Shown here: piece by piece, positions 30,860-42,965 of the stretch
Position numbering within the stretch: the stretch's first letter is position 1
How the letters are laid out: every line of letters starts with the position of its first letter
Assembly (NCBI GenBank): GCA_023525975.1
Contig: CM042032.1
Span: 15,878,001-15,942,000 of the forward strand
Source of the DNA: Smallanthus sonchifolius
Taxonomy: Eukaryota; Streptophyta; Magnoliopsida; Asterales; Asteraceae
DNA: 64,000 nucleotides
Direction of reading: 5' to 3'
Position numbers and translations under genes: made by a program
Notes under the pieces: model-generated
Databases searched by the model: none
Seen by the model: only the letters and a program-made list of their open reading frames with translations
What the model was told of the DNA's origin: nothing

Positions 30860-32439
30860 TCACAGCCGTCCATCCTTAGCTTCCAACTTCTTCTTGTATT
30901 CAAGGCAGAACTTGATCACCTAGTCATATTTAGAAGCAAGGAGCTTTGTCCATTCGTCCGTGTGGACACAGTAGCGTTCTGCTATTACCTCCAGATCTTT
31001 CACAGAAAAGTTGATGAAGCAGACTTCAACAAATATTCTGATCAGTTCCTTTGGCACTATGTTCCCACTTTCGGAACGTCCCTTTCCCATGATCACAGCC
31101 TCGCCCGTTTTTGGATCTACGTACCAGTACCACATGTCACCAAGAATATCATGAGATAACTTGCTCAGGGGAATCTTAGTTTCACATCGAACTGGCTTGT
31201 ATACCAATTTCTTTAAGTGCTTCTTAGTCACAGGATGTATAGCGTGCTTATCCTTGACTCTCTTGGGCACCTGAGGCTTGAAAATTTCAAAGTTCCCAGA
31301 TCTTGCTTCACGCTGCAGAACCACCCACAAACCCATCGCTACTGCGTGATTGGAATAACCCAGCAGCTCTCGGTTTGCTAGGTTCACCAGGTCGTATTTG
31401 GGCAAAGAGCTGAACGCTTCACTGGTGGGTTTCAAGTATTGAACCCCGCCAGATCTTTTGATGGCGAACAACTGCTTGTCCTCCTCGAACCTTACAGCCA
31501 AGATCATCCCTGTTGCTCCGTGCTTCTATGATAGACGTCTTTTGCCACATAGGAGCTGGACCCTTTGAACTAGTAGAAGGCATATCTATCTCTTTTGGTG
31601 CCTCTGGGTCCACAGGTTCAGGGTCAAATGGGGAGGCTTCAGTCGAGGCTTCTACATTACTAGCCTGCTCGACTGAACCTGTGTCGAGCGGAGCGTCGAA
31701 GGATGGAACTTCAAAGATCTCTCCATCTTCTAGCTCGTACTCTCCTTCCCCGTCACCCTTGGGAATCTCTATCACCACGTCTTCATCATCATCATTCCAG
31801 TCATCACCAGAGTCGATATCTCCTTCTTCCAGATTAAGGAGAGCATCGATCTATGCTTCATTGGAATATTCAGGCTCAAGATAAAGGATCTCATCATCAG
31901 ATAAGTCCTTGAGCACCTCGGCTGCTGACTTCCCTTTATCACCACCACCACCAGAGGTATCACCACCCTCTTGCTGAGTAGACTCCCCCTCAGCCATTGG
32001 AATAGTAGAGATGGGCACAATTGCCAAAGCTTGGTGCTCACCTCTACTAGGACCAGCTTCAGGATCCTTGTCTTTATCGTCATCCTTAGTCAAGTCGACT
32101 AGATGACAAGGCTCAGCACCAGTGGATTTCTTTTATTTCTCTTTCTCTTTCTCCTTATCCTTCTCCTTCTCTTTCTCTTTCTCCCCCTGAGCATCAAGCT
32201 TCTTGGTCAGTTCTGCAACTAATTTGACCATCGCTTCGTGCTCTTTTCTTTGTAAATCCAGCCTTAGCTCAAGTGATGTTCTATGGCCTAGAATCATTTC
32301 ATTTGTCTTCATTAATAGCTCATTCTATGCCATTACGTTCTTCAGTCGCTCATTAGTCCCCGTTCTCTGGCTTTGTAGAATCCTAACTTCATCGGGCAGT
32401 GGCTAACAGGTTGAATTTGTTAGTAAACGCCTGAGCCAT
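30860..32439 (-). pseudogene. Accessory ORF of family 1 Copia, internally deleted
   Basis: The start ATG at 32439 (MAQAFTNKFNLLA) follows a TTTGCAG acceptor-like site. After 13 codons the sequence jumps to the coiled-coil part of the protein (DEVRIL, then RTGTNERLKNVMA), so about 430 codons including the N-terminal domain are missing. The C-terminal domain is well kept (YLKPTSEAFSSLPKYDLVN, YKPVRCETKIPLSKLSHDIL, MWYWYVDPKTGEA). Further lesions: stops near 32,328, 32,130, 31,852 and 30,922, and a frame change near 31,510. The end at 30860 (TGA) aligns with the end of the plus copy at 3825. Confidence 0.75.
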
Positions 32440-32440
32440 A

Positions 32441-32475
32441 ATCTGCAAAGTCACACAGAAAGCACAATCAGAACA
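32441..32475 (-). promoter_or_regulatory. Splice-acceptor-like tract before accessory ORF
   Basis: The minus strand reads TTGTTCTGATTGTGCTTTCT, then GTGTGACTTTGCAG, and the ATG is three bases on. It is the same layout as 601-629 in the other family 1 copy. Confidence 0.5.
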
Positions 32476-32568
32476 ACACGTATCATTGGAAATGGATAAA
32501 CATGACTTAGTATAGCAGTTACTCAATGAAGTGAATTTCAGACTTATGAATTTTTGCTAAGAGTTGGT

Positions 32569-32634
32569 CCTGCGTACTTAGCAAGTACGCAGGAGTTTGT
32601 TCTTGCGTACTTTAAGTGCGCAAGACTTGCACTT
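32569..32634 (-). repeat. Hairpin array before accessory ORF
   Basis: Two units, GCGTACTT/AAGTACGC (perfect) and a shortened GCGTACTT/AAGTGCGC-type one (the arms overlap). It lies about 130 bases upstream of the ATG, like 413-503. Confidence 0.85.
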
Positions 32635-33155
32635 AGCCAAAATTCAAGAAATCTTAATTTTCAATCAGAAGAGAGGCATTGCCGTGGATTATGGTCACCA
32701 CAAGGTCGAAATACTTGATTAAGACCTATGGGACCACTATCCACCGCAACTAACCGCTAAGCCCGTCAAATTTTTGACCTAGATGACGACCCAGTTGAAC
32801 CAACGGGCAATCGAGGGTCAAGGCCAAAATCAAACCATGTTAAGGATAAATTAGGAGTCAATAGGTTTCGATTAGTGATTATTAACAAGTTTTAGGTCTT
32901 AATTTGCATTTAGAACACCAAAATAGGTCAATAATTTCACACTCAAAACCGTCGATGAATCGGTCAAAAACATCGGATTTAATGGATGATACGGACCGAG
33001 ATTCTCACCAAGTAAATGTTAGATGATGATTAAACAATGAGCGGGACGAAAAATCCGGTTGGAACACTCGAAATTTTTTGAGGAAAATGGTCGGAGGGAA
33101 TATCACAGGAGAAAAGGTTTGAAAGTGATAAACTCTAAAAATTTTCTAAGTCTTG

Positions 33156-33320
33156 TATTTATACCCAACACATATTGGTCGTGCGTACTTACTAAGTGCG
33201 CAGGACTTAACTCCTGCGTACTTACCAAGTACGCATGACTTAAGTCGTGCGTACTTGTTAAGTACACAGGGTTTACCTCATGCACACTTGTCAAGTACGC
33301 AGAGACCCTTATGTGCGCAC
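33156..33320 (-). promoter_or_regulatory. Internal promoter-like module: hairpin array plus TATAAATA
   Basis: On the minus strand four 19-base dyad units (33320-33181; GCGTACTT/AAGTACGC type, one perfect and others with one mismatch) are followed about 20 bases later by TATAAATA (33163-33156). This copies the order found in the LTR, but it lies between RNase H and the accessory ORF, about 720 bases upstream of that ATG. GTTGGGTATAAATAC spans the TATA box. The leader that follows ends with the second array and the acceptor-like site. Confidence 0.6.
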
Positions 33321-34621
33321 ACTTTCAACTCAAATTATGAAGATTTTAAGTCAAATAACGAACAAGATAAAAATGTTCAATCACGAGGTTTCAAATATAA
33401 TTCAGGAAGGTTAAACACAAATATTTTTGGCTTTTCTGAATAAAGTTGAACTATGCATAAACTAAAAATATTTTTGATCTTTTCTCATAGAAATATACAA
33501 GTATTCACACAAACTATTTTTGATCAAAGACACGAGCAGAGGATCATATCAGGCTCTCTTTTAGCAAAAATGATACAAAATAAACATCAAAGAATATGTG
33601 ATCATGTCATGGATTACTATTTATTCATACGTAATAAGCATATAGACAAGTAATTCAAGTTGACAATATTATAAGATTTGAAACTATAAGCATCTTTGTA
33701 TCACATTCTTGTGTATTAAGGTATTATTTATAAGATATACAACGTGTACCCTACTGATATGCTATACTAATGTAAATTGCATTATCTCAAGGCATCTAAG
33801 ATTTTCCGAATGATTTTCTAAATTTTCAGAATGAAGCTACATCTATTAGCACAGGAAAAATCAAGCAGAATCCATAAAGATTATCAGGAATCATAAGATT
33901 CAGAATCGAGTGATTCCGTTGTCTTGGTTTCATTTGATTTTCTTCATTGAATATCGGAATGATGATTCAGGATAATATATATGGTGATTGAATAAGGTAA
34001 GGTGATCCAACTTTTATCTGGATTTGATTTCAATGAATCAGGAATGATTCAAGGGTGAATACATGCTCAACAGTTAATGTAGAGACATGTCCTGATTCAA
34101 TCTCTCCTTGCATACTTGTGAGTATAGGTAGTGAGATGAACTGCATTAATTGTGATAACGACATAACCCGAAACTGACCTCAAAAGAAAATCATTGCCAA
34201 AATCTAACATCCTATATCTGATAATGATCTTTTCTATTCTTTTACGCACGCACACTTGCAAACATGGGTTCAAATCACAGTTGTAATTTAGATTTAGTTT
34301 CCACACTACTAGTGATTCAAAGATGCATACAGCCTACTGACAATTTAAATTACTCGTAAATAAGCAGATTAAAAACATAATAACTTAAACAGTTAAGTAA
34401 ACATGACACAATCATTTCCCATATGAGCAGTCTGTGACGTTCAGATCATTTCTGATGTACTATCATTTCCTCTTTTCTCAAGTTAACTTTGAAATTTTCT
34501 CCATTTTCTATTTTTTTTTGTTTTTGTAAAATTTTTGAAAACTAAAAGAACTATACAGAAAATTTAAAAAGAAATAAAGTTTAACTTCCATGAATTGAAT
34601 TGAATTAAGAAAAATTAATTT
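33321..34621. other. Non-coding spacer between RNase H and internal promoter
   Basis: AT-rich DNA of the family 1 Copia, with no ORF matching a known domain. It contains a T-rich run near 34,508-34,530. I see no repeat structure comparable to the hairpin arrays and no LTR termini. Confidence 0.6.
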
Positions 34622-35257
34622 TCACTCAGGATTGAACATTCCTATCAAGTTGACAAGATGCTCAAAACGGGATCGATCAAATGCCTTTGTGAAAAGGTCA
34701 GCAAGATTGTCATCCGTGTGAACTTTTACAAGTTCAATTAAATGCTTTTCAGCACAATCACGGATGAAGTGATGGCGAATCTCTATATGTTTAGTTTTGG
34801 AATGTTTCACCGGGTTATTTGTGATGGACATTGTGGCATTATTGTCAATGAATAGAGGAGTTCCAGTGAAGTTTAAGCCGTAGTCTATCAACTGCTGCTT
34901 AATCCACATTATCTGAGACAACCGCTCGCTGCGGCAATGTATTCTGCTTCACAAGTTGAGACAGAAACCGTTGACTGCTTCTTACACTGCCAGGAGACCA
35001 GTCTGTCTCCTAAGAATTGACATCCACTAGAAGTTGACTTTCTGTCAAGGTTACAACCGCCATAATCTGAATCAGTGTAGGCTTTGAAGTCGAATGACTA
35101 CTGCTTAGAGTACCAAATACCTAATCAGGGTTTCCCTTTCAGGTATCTTAAAATTCTCTTCACTGCTATCATATGTGACTCTTTCGGTTGAGACTGAAAC
35201 CTTGAGCACAAGCACACAGCAAACATTATATCGGGTCATGAAGCTGCGAGATACATA
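34622..35257 (-). pseudogene. Copia RT end and RNase H (family 1), disrupted
   Basis: The minus strand continues RT from the Tekay insertion point (MYLAAS, stop, PDIMFAVCLCSRFQSQ), then the connection and Copia RNase H: KAYTDSDYGGCNLDRKS, QFLGDRLVSWQCKKQSTVS, CEAEYIAAASG, PLFIDNNATMSITNNP, KHIEIRHHFIRDCAEKH, HTDDNLADLFTKAFDRSRFE, ending NLIGMFNPE. RNase H removes template RNA during reverse transcription. Stops occur near 35,235, 35,115 and 35,095, and the frame changes near 34,920. The acidic residues of the RNase H site (DSD, EAE, DNN) are visible. Confidence 0.8.
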
Positions 35258-35262
35258 AGTGA
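35258..35262. repeat. Target-site duplication AGTGA (left) of Tekay element
   Basis: AGTGA precedes the Tekay LTR at 35263 and is repeated at 45428-45432 after the other LTR. The interrupted Copia RT frame joins across it. Confidence 0.95.
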
Positions 35263-37703
35263 TGTCACACCCCGACCGATGGCGGAATCATCGGGGCGGG
35301 ACATGTGAGACTGTTCATAGCACATGGTTGACTAAATTGAAATATATTAAAGTCAAATTTGCATTACAAGAAATCCAAGTACAAGATCAAATTCAAACAA
35401 GAAACATAACAACTCATAAAATTCTTGATTTATTTTGCTAAGTCCAAATCCTATGTTGAACACGTCTTGAATCAATCTCACATATTGGGGCCTGAAACAT
35501 GAATAAAATAAAGTCAACTAAAAAGTTGGTGAGTATAACACAGTTGTATATAGATAGCATATAGATGAAAACAAATCCTTTACATGACATGATAAATAAG
35601 GCGTTTATGGGGAGTAACTATTGTGTAACCAAATGTACAATCAAACCTTGTAACTAGCATGCAAAACAAATGTGTTGTCGGTTTCAATCACCGCGTACCA
35701 TGGGTGGGTTTGTCAGACTCAATAGATCCATCGTTGAAAACCGTCGGCTTGTATAGTTAATGATTGCACATAAGAGCATACAAAGGTTAACACACCTAGC
35801 ACTCGGGCACAAAGCTCAAATTTTTGCACACATATATGTATATAGGATTTTTGCACTTGTGTTGTTTGTGTAAATGTAAATGTGTAATGTGTAATGAGTA
35901 TAGAGTTCATGTTCCACCCCAAAAGTGTAAAAGAGAAAAAGGGGTTGTGAATACTCACATGGTATGGAAGTGAAGCTAACAAGGAATATAGATAGCAATT
36001 AAGATCCTTGAAATGCACACTTTAACCTAAAGAGTAATATGTATTGAATCACATAGATGCATAAAGTTTAAGTCTAAAATGAAAGTTGGATTTGTATATA
36101 AAACCATTGGTTTGTATTTAAAAAGTGTTGGTTAAGAAAAACGTACAAAGTTTGGGGTAAAATATGTTTGAAACAATTTAATTAGGTTTGAATTAAATAA
36201 GTAAGTGTATAACTATAGTTTATGAAATAATGTAAATATTAATTGTAATTAAGTATAAATAAATAAATGGTTTTTTTGATTTAAAATGTAAATTAAATAA
36301 CTAATCATTATTTATAAATTTTGTAACTTAAAATATCATATAAGTAAAGATAATAAATATTAATTAATTTTTTTTATACTTTTTCAATAAATTCTTTTTG
36401 TGCCAAGATTAAACTTTTAATCTATTTTTAAATACAGAAAACATATTTTTATAAAATCTGTAATGTTTACTGATTAAAATATATAAAATTGAAATTCTGT
36501 TAAAAATTCTAAGTCTAGCACGACCGTGCCTCGGAAGGGCACGATCGTGCTCAAGCCACGGGCGCGACCGCGCTAGTCGGGGCGCGACCGGGTTGATCAA
36601 CAGGAGCACAATCTAGACAAGTTTGACAGGCACGACCGTGCCTTGGCCCGGCACGGTCGTGTCTATTATCTTTGGACACAACAGGGACTAGCCCAGAGGG
36701 CATGACAAGGTCTGGACATGAGGACACGACCGCGCTGATAAACGGCACGACCGCGCTAAAAGAGGCACGACCGCGCTAGATGATTAGCGCGACCGTGTCT
36801 ATTCCAATTCAGACACGAATCGAGAATTTCTTGTATTTTAATTGGTGAAATTGTTAGGGCTTTTCATTTATGGGTTATTACGAGTGTTCTGAGATATTTT
36901 AATTGCATTAATAACATGATTAGGAGTGATTTCGATTAAACCATTTTTCTTATAAAAAGGATTCTGGTTCTGAATGATTCCTGTAATGAAAGCCCGAATT
37001 GACGGAGGGCTTTTGATACATGGACCGAAACGATAGAGAGGGATGATTTAATTACCTCAAAAAGAAGGGAATTGATAGCGATCAGAAGAAGGGAGTTCCG
37101 GCGATGGCAAGATTGGCTTCCGGCGGCTTCTGTTGCGATTCCGGCTGATCCAACCCTTTAGAAACCTTAGAAATGATCGGAGGATCGAGTTCCTTGAATA
37201 ATTGGTAGAATTTTGATCGAAAACAGAGATTCGAGGCTTGGGAGATAATTTGGACGTTCTTCTTGAGAGAATATGCAATCGAATGGTAATGATCGTAAAT
37301 GGCAAAATTATTTTCTTTGTCAATGAAAATGAAACGTATCGGTTTTGAATTTCGAACAATCGGGCGTTTTGAAACTGCATTTACGTTTCGACTGTTTCGC
37401 AGGCGCGACCGTGCCAAAGCACTTGGCGCGACCGTGCTAGGATGAAGCACGATCGTGCTAACCAGGGTTTTCTTGATATTTTTCAACTTTAGTCCTTGAC
37501 TTTTTCAGGTTTCATAAGTTTGTACCAAATAGTTTCTTGTATAGCGTTTAAATGTAGATAATCGAGTAAAACTTGCGAATTTGTATAGAATCATTGCATT
37601 AAATTTACGGCGAGAAAATAATGAGACATTGCACGAGTATAGAACTTGAAATTGCATTATATTGAATTGAAATAGGAACACTAAAAAAATCCGAGATGTT
37701 ACA
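35263..37703 (-). repeat. 3' LTR of Tekay element
   Basis: 2,441 bases, minus strand TGTAACATCTCGG ... GGGGTGTGACA. Dyad-rich GCACGACCGTGCC repeats lie at about 36,514-36,800 and 37,399-37,462. Confidence 0.95.
36514..36800 (-). repeat. CACGACCGTGCC/GCGCGACCGCGCT repeat array in Tekay LTR
   Basis: About ten copies of a 12-base near-palindrome (GCACGRCCGTGC and GCGCGACCGCGC forms) spaced irregularly, CG-rich against an AT-rich background. A TTTTATATATTTTAA box follows on the minus strand near 36,480. Its twin in the 5' LTR is at about 44,220-44,515. Confidence 0.85.
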
Positions 37704-37704
37704 G

Positions 37705-37740
37705 TCTCCCCATGTTAAGAGAATTTCGTCCCGAAATTTA
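37705..37740 (-). promoter_or_regulatory. Tekay polypurine tract and upstream stem-loop
   Basis: On the minus strand AAATTTCG-GGA-CGAAATT is followed by CTCTTAACATGGGGAGAC and the LTR start TGTAACATC. The GGGGAGA run is the likely plus-strand primer. Confidence 0.75.
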
Positions 37741-37792
37741 GCTAGAGGGAACAACCTTATTAGTAAAAAGATGGGGGGTACTTGAGCTTCAT

Positions 37793-40700
37793 TTAGTCTT
37801 CTCGTTCCCAAGTGAACTCAGGACCACGCTTAGATTCCCAACGAACTTTGACTATAGGAATACGACTTCGCTTGAGTTGCTTGACTTCACGATCCATAAT
37901 TTCCACCGGCTTCTCAACGAAGTGCATCGTTTCATCAATGCGCACGTCGTCAAGCGTTATATGGAGATTTTCATCAGCGAGACACTTCTTTAGATTAGAT
38001 ATATGAAATGTAGGATGCACATTGCCAAGAGATTGAGGTAACTCGAGCTTGTAAGCCACTTTCCCAATCCTTTCAAGGATTTTGAATGGACCAACATAAC
38101 GAGGTGCTAACTTGCCTTTCTTTCCAAAACGGACCACACCCTTCCAAGGAGACACCTTTAGAAGAACAAGGTCACCGACTTGGAATTCCAAGGGTTTTCG
38201 ACGTTTGTCGGCATAACTCTTTTGCCGACTCCTCGCTACTCGAATATTGTCACGGATTTGAATGATCTTGTCGGATGTTTCTTGAATTAACTCGGGACCA
38301 GTGATTTGTGCTTCACCAATCTCACTCCAACAGATAGGAGAACGACACTTGCGACCATAGAGAGCTTCGAGTGGAGCCATGTTGATACTTGTGTGGTAGC
38401 TATTGTTGTAAGAAAACTCAATAAGGGATAAATGTGAATCCCAATTGCCACCAAAATCGATTACACAAGCTCTAAGCATGTCTTCAAGAGTTTGGATTGT
38501 TCGCTCGGTTTGACCATCAGTTTGCGGATGGTAAGCCGTGCTCAAATCCAATCGAGTACCAAGAGCCTTTTGGAGAGATTGCCAAAATCGAGAAGTGAAC
38601 CGAGCGTCTCTATCGGATATAATGTTCAAGGGGACACCATGACGGCTCACAATTTCATCAATGTAAATTCGGGCTAATTTCTCCACTTTGAAGTCTTCAC
38701 GAATAGGCAAGAAGTGGGCAGATTTGGTGAGTCGATCAATGATCACCCAAATACTATCATAACCACTCGAGGTGCGAGGGAGCTTGGTAATGAAATCCAT
38801 AGCTAAATTCTCCCATTTCCACACGGGAATTTCTGGTTGTTCGAGTAAACCAGAAGGACGTTGATGTTCGGCTTTGACTTTGGAGCAAGTTAAGCATTTG
38901 GCCACATAAAGAGCAATGTCTTTCTTCATACCGGGCCACCAATAAAGTTGGCGAAGATCTTGGAACATTTTATCCGCACCAGGATGAATAGAATAACGAG
39001 TCTTATGAGCCTCGTTCATGAGAATTGCACGGAGATCATCGCGATCAGGAATCCAAATACGGTTCAAGTAATATAGTAAGCCATTTGGTTTTGATTCAAG
39101 AAGAAGTTCAACACCACACGACATTTCTTCATACATATTACCCTCGGTTACCGAGACGTGTTGAGCTTCCAAGATACGGGTTTGAATATCGGATTGAATA
39201 CGGGCACAATGAAGCATAACATGGTCCTTTCGACTCAAAGCATCGGCTACAACATTCGCTTTGCCGGGATGGTAACGAATCTCGCAGTCGTAGTCGTTAA
39301 GGAGTTCGACCCAACGTCGTTGCCTCATATTGAGTTCTTTTTGGTTGAAGACTTTTGTGGTCGGTGAATACCACACATTTTGTGCCATATAGGTAATGTC
39401 TCCAAATCTTTAACGCGAATACGACTGCACCCAACTCGAGATCGTGCGTCGTATAATTCTTTTCATGAATTTTGAGTTGTCTTGATGCATAAGCGATTAC
39501 TTTTCCTCGTTGCATGAGGACACAACCAAGACCTTGGTTAGAAGCATCACAATAGACAACTAGGTCATCATTTCCATCGGGAAGAGTTAAAATGGGAGCA
39601 TTGCACAACTTATGCTTAAGAGTTTGGAAAGCTTCTTCTTGTTTCGGTCCCCATTCATAAGCTTTACCCTTATGGGTCAAGGCGGTAAGAGGGACAGCAA
39701 TCTTTGAGAAGTTTGAGATGAAACAACGATAATAACCCGCAAGACCAAGAAATGAACGAACTTCGGTAGGAGTCTTCGGGGCATTCCAATTTTTAACCGT
39801 TTCGATCTTAGCAGGATCAACATGAATATCCTTGTCGTTGACGATGTGACCAAGAAATTGAACTTCTTTTAACCAAAATTCACATTTGGAGAACTTGGCA
39901 TATAGTTGTTCTTTCTTTAAAAGGTCCAAAACCAATCTAAGGTGTTCTTCATGGTCGGTTTTAGTCTTGGAATAGATTAAGATATCGTCAATGAAAACGA
40001 TCACGAATTTATCAAGGTACGGTTTGCACACACGATTCATGAGGTCCATGAAAACTGCAGGTGCATTGGTTAACCCGAAAGGCATAACCATGAACTCGTA
40101 ATGACCATACCTTGTTCGAAAAGCAGTCTTAGGAATGTCATCTTCTTGAACACGGAGCTGATGATAACCAGATCGAAGATCAATCTTCGAGAAGCAAGTA
40201 GAACCTTGAAGTTGATCAAAGAGATCATCGATTCTAGGCAAAGGATAACGGTTCTTGATAGTAAGCTTATTGAGTTCGCGATAGTCAATACACATGCGAA
40301 ATGATCCATCCTTCTTCTTTACAAATAAGACGGGTGCACCCCACGGTGAATGACTCGGGCGAATGAACCCTTTATCGGAGAGTTCTTGAAGTTGACTTGC
40401 GAGCTCTTGCATTTCAGAAGGTGCAAGACGATAAGGAGCTCTAGCAACGGGGTTAGCTCCGGGCATGAGATCAATACGGAACTCTACTTGACGAACGGGA
40501 GGAAGACCGGATAAATCTTTAGGAAAAACTTTGGGGAAATCCCGAATGATCGGAATGTCTTGAATACTCTTCTCCTTGACATCCATTTGAACAATATGAG
40601 CTAAGAAAGCAATGTACTTCTTTCGTAAGTACTTTTGAGCGGTAGTACAAGACATCAATTTAAGACCCTTGCAAGGCTTTTCACCAAAAACCCTTAATGT

Positions 40701-42275
40701 TTCTCCCGATGGTAGCGGAATTCGGATACACTTTTCAAAGCAAATGACTTCGGCATGATGATTTGATAGCCAATCCATACCTATGATAATATCAAAGCTT
40801 CCTAGTGGCATTGGAACAAGGTTGATCGGGAATGCATGATCATTAAGTTCTAAAGAGCAATCATAGATAATAGACTCAATTGTAAGGGAGTCACCATTTG
40901 CTATTTCAACGGTGAAGGTTTTCTCTAATTGGGATCGTGTCTTTGCAAGTAAAGGCTCAAAATTAAGTGACACAAAACTTTTATCGGCACCGGTATCGAA
41001 CAAAATGGAGGCATATTGACTATTAACAAGGAACGTACCATTAACCACGTCATTGTTGGCTTGAGCTTCGTTGGCGTTTATGTTGAACGCACGTCCACGA
41101 GCTCCACCTTGTCTAGCATTTGCAAGTCTTGGACATTGATTACGAAAATGGTTCGGGTCACCACACTCATAACAAGCACGCCCATTAGCAATGGCGGGAG
41201 CACCTTGGTTAGCCACTTGAGGTACGGTTTGGTTTGGAGGGTTGACTTGGCCCGTAAGGGCTTTGGTCCTACAAACATTAACCGTATGACCATATCTCCC
41301 ACAATAAGTACAAAGGCGACATGGGATGTTTTGGGGATGATGGTAGTTGCAGGTGGCACAAAGTGGGTAAATTCCACCATATGACTTTTTGACCGGTGCT
41401 TGAACCATAGGTGCAGCTTGGTTGACGGGAACAGCAGGAGTAACCACAGCAAAATTTCTAACCTTCCTCTTTTTGTTATTGCGAGGGGGTTCAGTTGTGG
41501 TTTCTTTGTTGTGGGTAGGAGGGGTTACAGTTTCAGCAGTTTTCTTAGAACCCTTTTTAGTAAGAGTTCCAGCTTTCACATGATTATCAGTTAGGGTAGC
41601 AGACAGGCGGATGGCATCTTCCAAGGTAGCAGGATTTCTACCTAAGACAGTATCTTGGATTTGTCTTGGTAGCCCACCAATATATTTCTCAATACAACGA
41701 GACAAAGGAGTGACCATGTGGGGCACTAGAAGACTCAACTCATGGAACCGAGTTGTATATGCTAAGCTTTCCCCACTATCTTGGGCAAGATCCCAAAATT
41801 CGGCCTCTAACTTCTTCACTTCATTTCGAGGACAAAATTCCTCGGTCATAAGCCTTTTGACCTCATCCCAAGGTAAGGCCATAGCTACATCAACACCCCT
41901 ATTCCTTTTCTCCCCATTCCACCAAGTAAGTGCCCGCTTTTGGAGAACACTTGTGGCATGACGGACGCAGAGGTTGTCAGGACAGTCACTATTGAGAAAG
42001 GTATTCTCAATACTTTCAAACCATTGAAGGAGTCCAGTAGCTCCTTCGGTTCCATAAAACTTTAGGGGATTGCAAGAATTGAAGTGCTTGAAGGTGCATT
42101 GAGATGGATTATTTCCACCATTTCCACCATTACCACCATTATTACCACTATTGCTTCCATTTCCACCATTGCCATTAGTGGCACCATTGGCTTGGGTGAG
42201 TTGTGTCACCAATTGGGTAAGAATAGCAGCAATGTCGGAGTTGGCGTTGGCGGCGGGAGCACGACGAGGAGGCAT
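37793..42275 (-). pseudogene. Tekay gag-pol polyprotein, one frameshift
   Basis: The start at 42275 (MPPRRAPAANANSD) is preferred over an upstream in-frame ATG because it matches the usual Tekay gag start. Order: gag core (ALTWWNGEKRNRG), zinc knuckles CTYCGRYGHTVNVC and CYECGDPNHFRNQC, protease (ILFDTGADKSFVS), RT (KKKDGSFRMCIDYRELNK, then FIDDILIYSK), RNase H (VVYCDASNQGLG, HDLELGAVVFALK, FTDHKSLQ), integrase zinc site (CLTCSKVKAEHQ), DDE core (MDFITKLP, SDRDARFTSRFW, GQTERTIQTLEDM) and a chromodomain-like tail (EIMDREVKQLKRSRIP, TWERED). The frame changes near 39,345 just after FTDHKSLQ, consistent with a small deletion at a CTTCAAC repeat. The last codon is TAA where related elements continue a few residues. 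Functions: capsid, replication and chromatin-targeted integration. Confidence 0.95.
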
Positions 42276-42950
42276 TCTACAGATTTTCACAAAACAAGAA
42301 AAGATTGTAAGAACTTATGAGAATTGCCAGGATTTTAATAGAATGAGATAATCAAATAAAAAGATAGGTATTCATAGTTTGGATTGTACTCAAAAAGTGA
42401 TAAAATCACTTGAATACTATGGCACATTAAGGTTAATTTAAACTCATATAATTTTCAAGGAGACATGCTTTAGCCTATAGGTAAACACTCATCTCGGGAA
42501 TTCCCAGGAAAGCATACGGGTCCCTCGGTTGATTGGGATTTATGCGAAATGCTTTCCTAGACAGAAAACCCAAAATACAGGTGTCACCCTTCCAGATTGC
42601 ACGTGTCCTCAAATAATTAAACAAGTTTAAAAAACTTAACGAAGAAAATAAAAATTTTAAGATCTTTGCTTCAAGAATTTTCCACATGCTTAGAAAGAAT
42701 AAATATAGAAAAGAAGGTAGAAATATCATGGGGTTTTAGGATATAGGAAAAGGTATTATTTAAGAAGATCCTAATAAGCCATAAATTTCTAACAAGTGAG
42801 GTACCAAATATAATAAACAATTTATCATGGTAAGCATGTAGCACATAGCATGTAACACATAGCACAAAATCATGAAGCATAGTATAAGTGGGTGTCCTAA
42901 AGTTATAGTCTAGGTCAAGATGTCTAATAACCTAAATCCCTATAACCAAG

Positions 42951-42962
42951 GCTCTGATACCA
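42951..42962 (-). other. Primer-binding site (tRNA-iMet) of Tekay element
   Basis: Minus strand TGGTATCAGAGC, three bases after the 5' LTR end. Confidence 0.9.
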
Positions 42963-42965
42963 ATC

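Noticed and set aside
35263..36018. Short frames duplicated at 35.3-36.0 kb and 43.0-43.7 kb
   Set aside because: They recur only because they lie in the two LTRs of the Tekay element.
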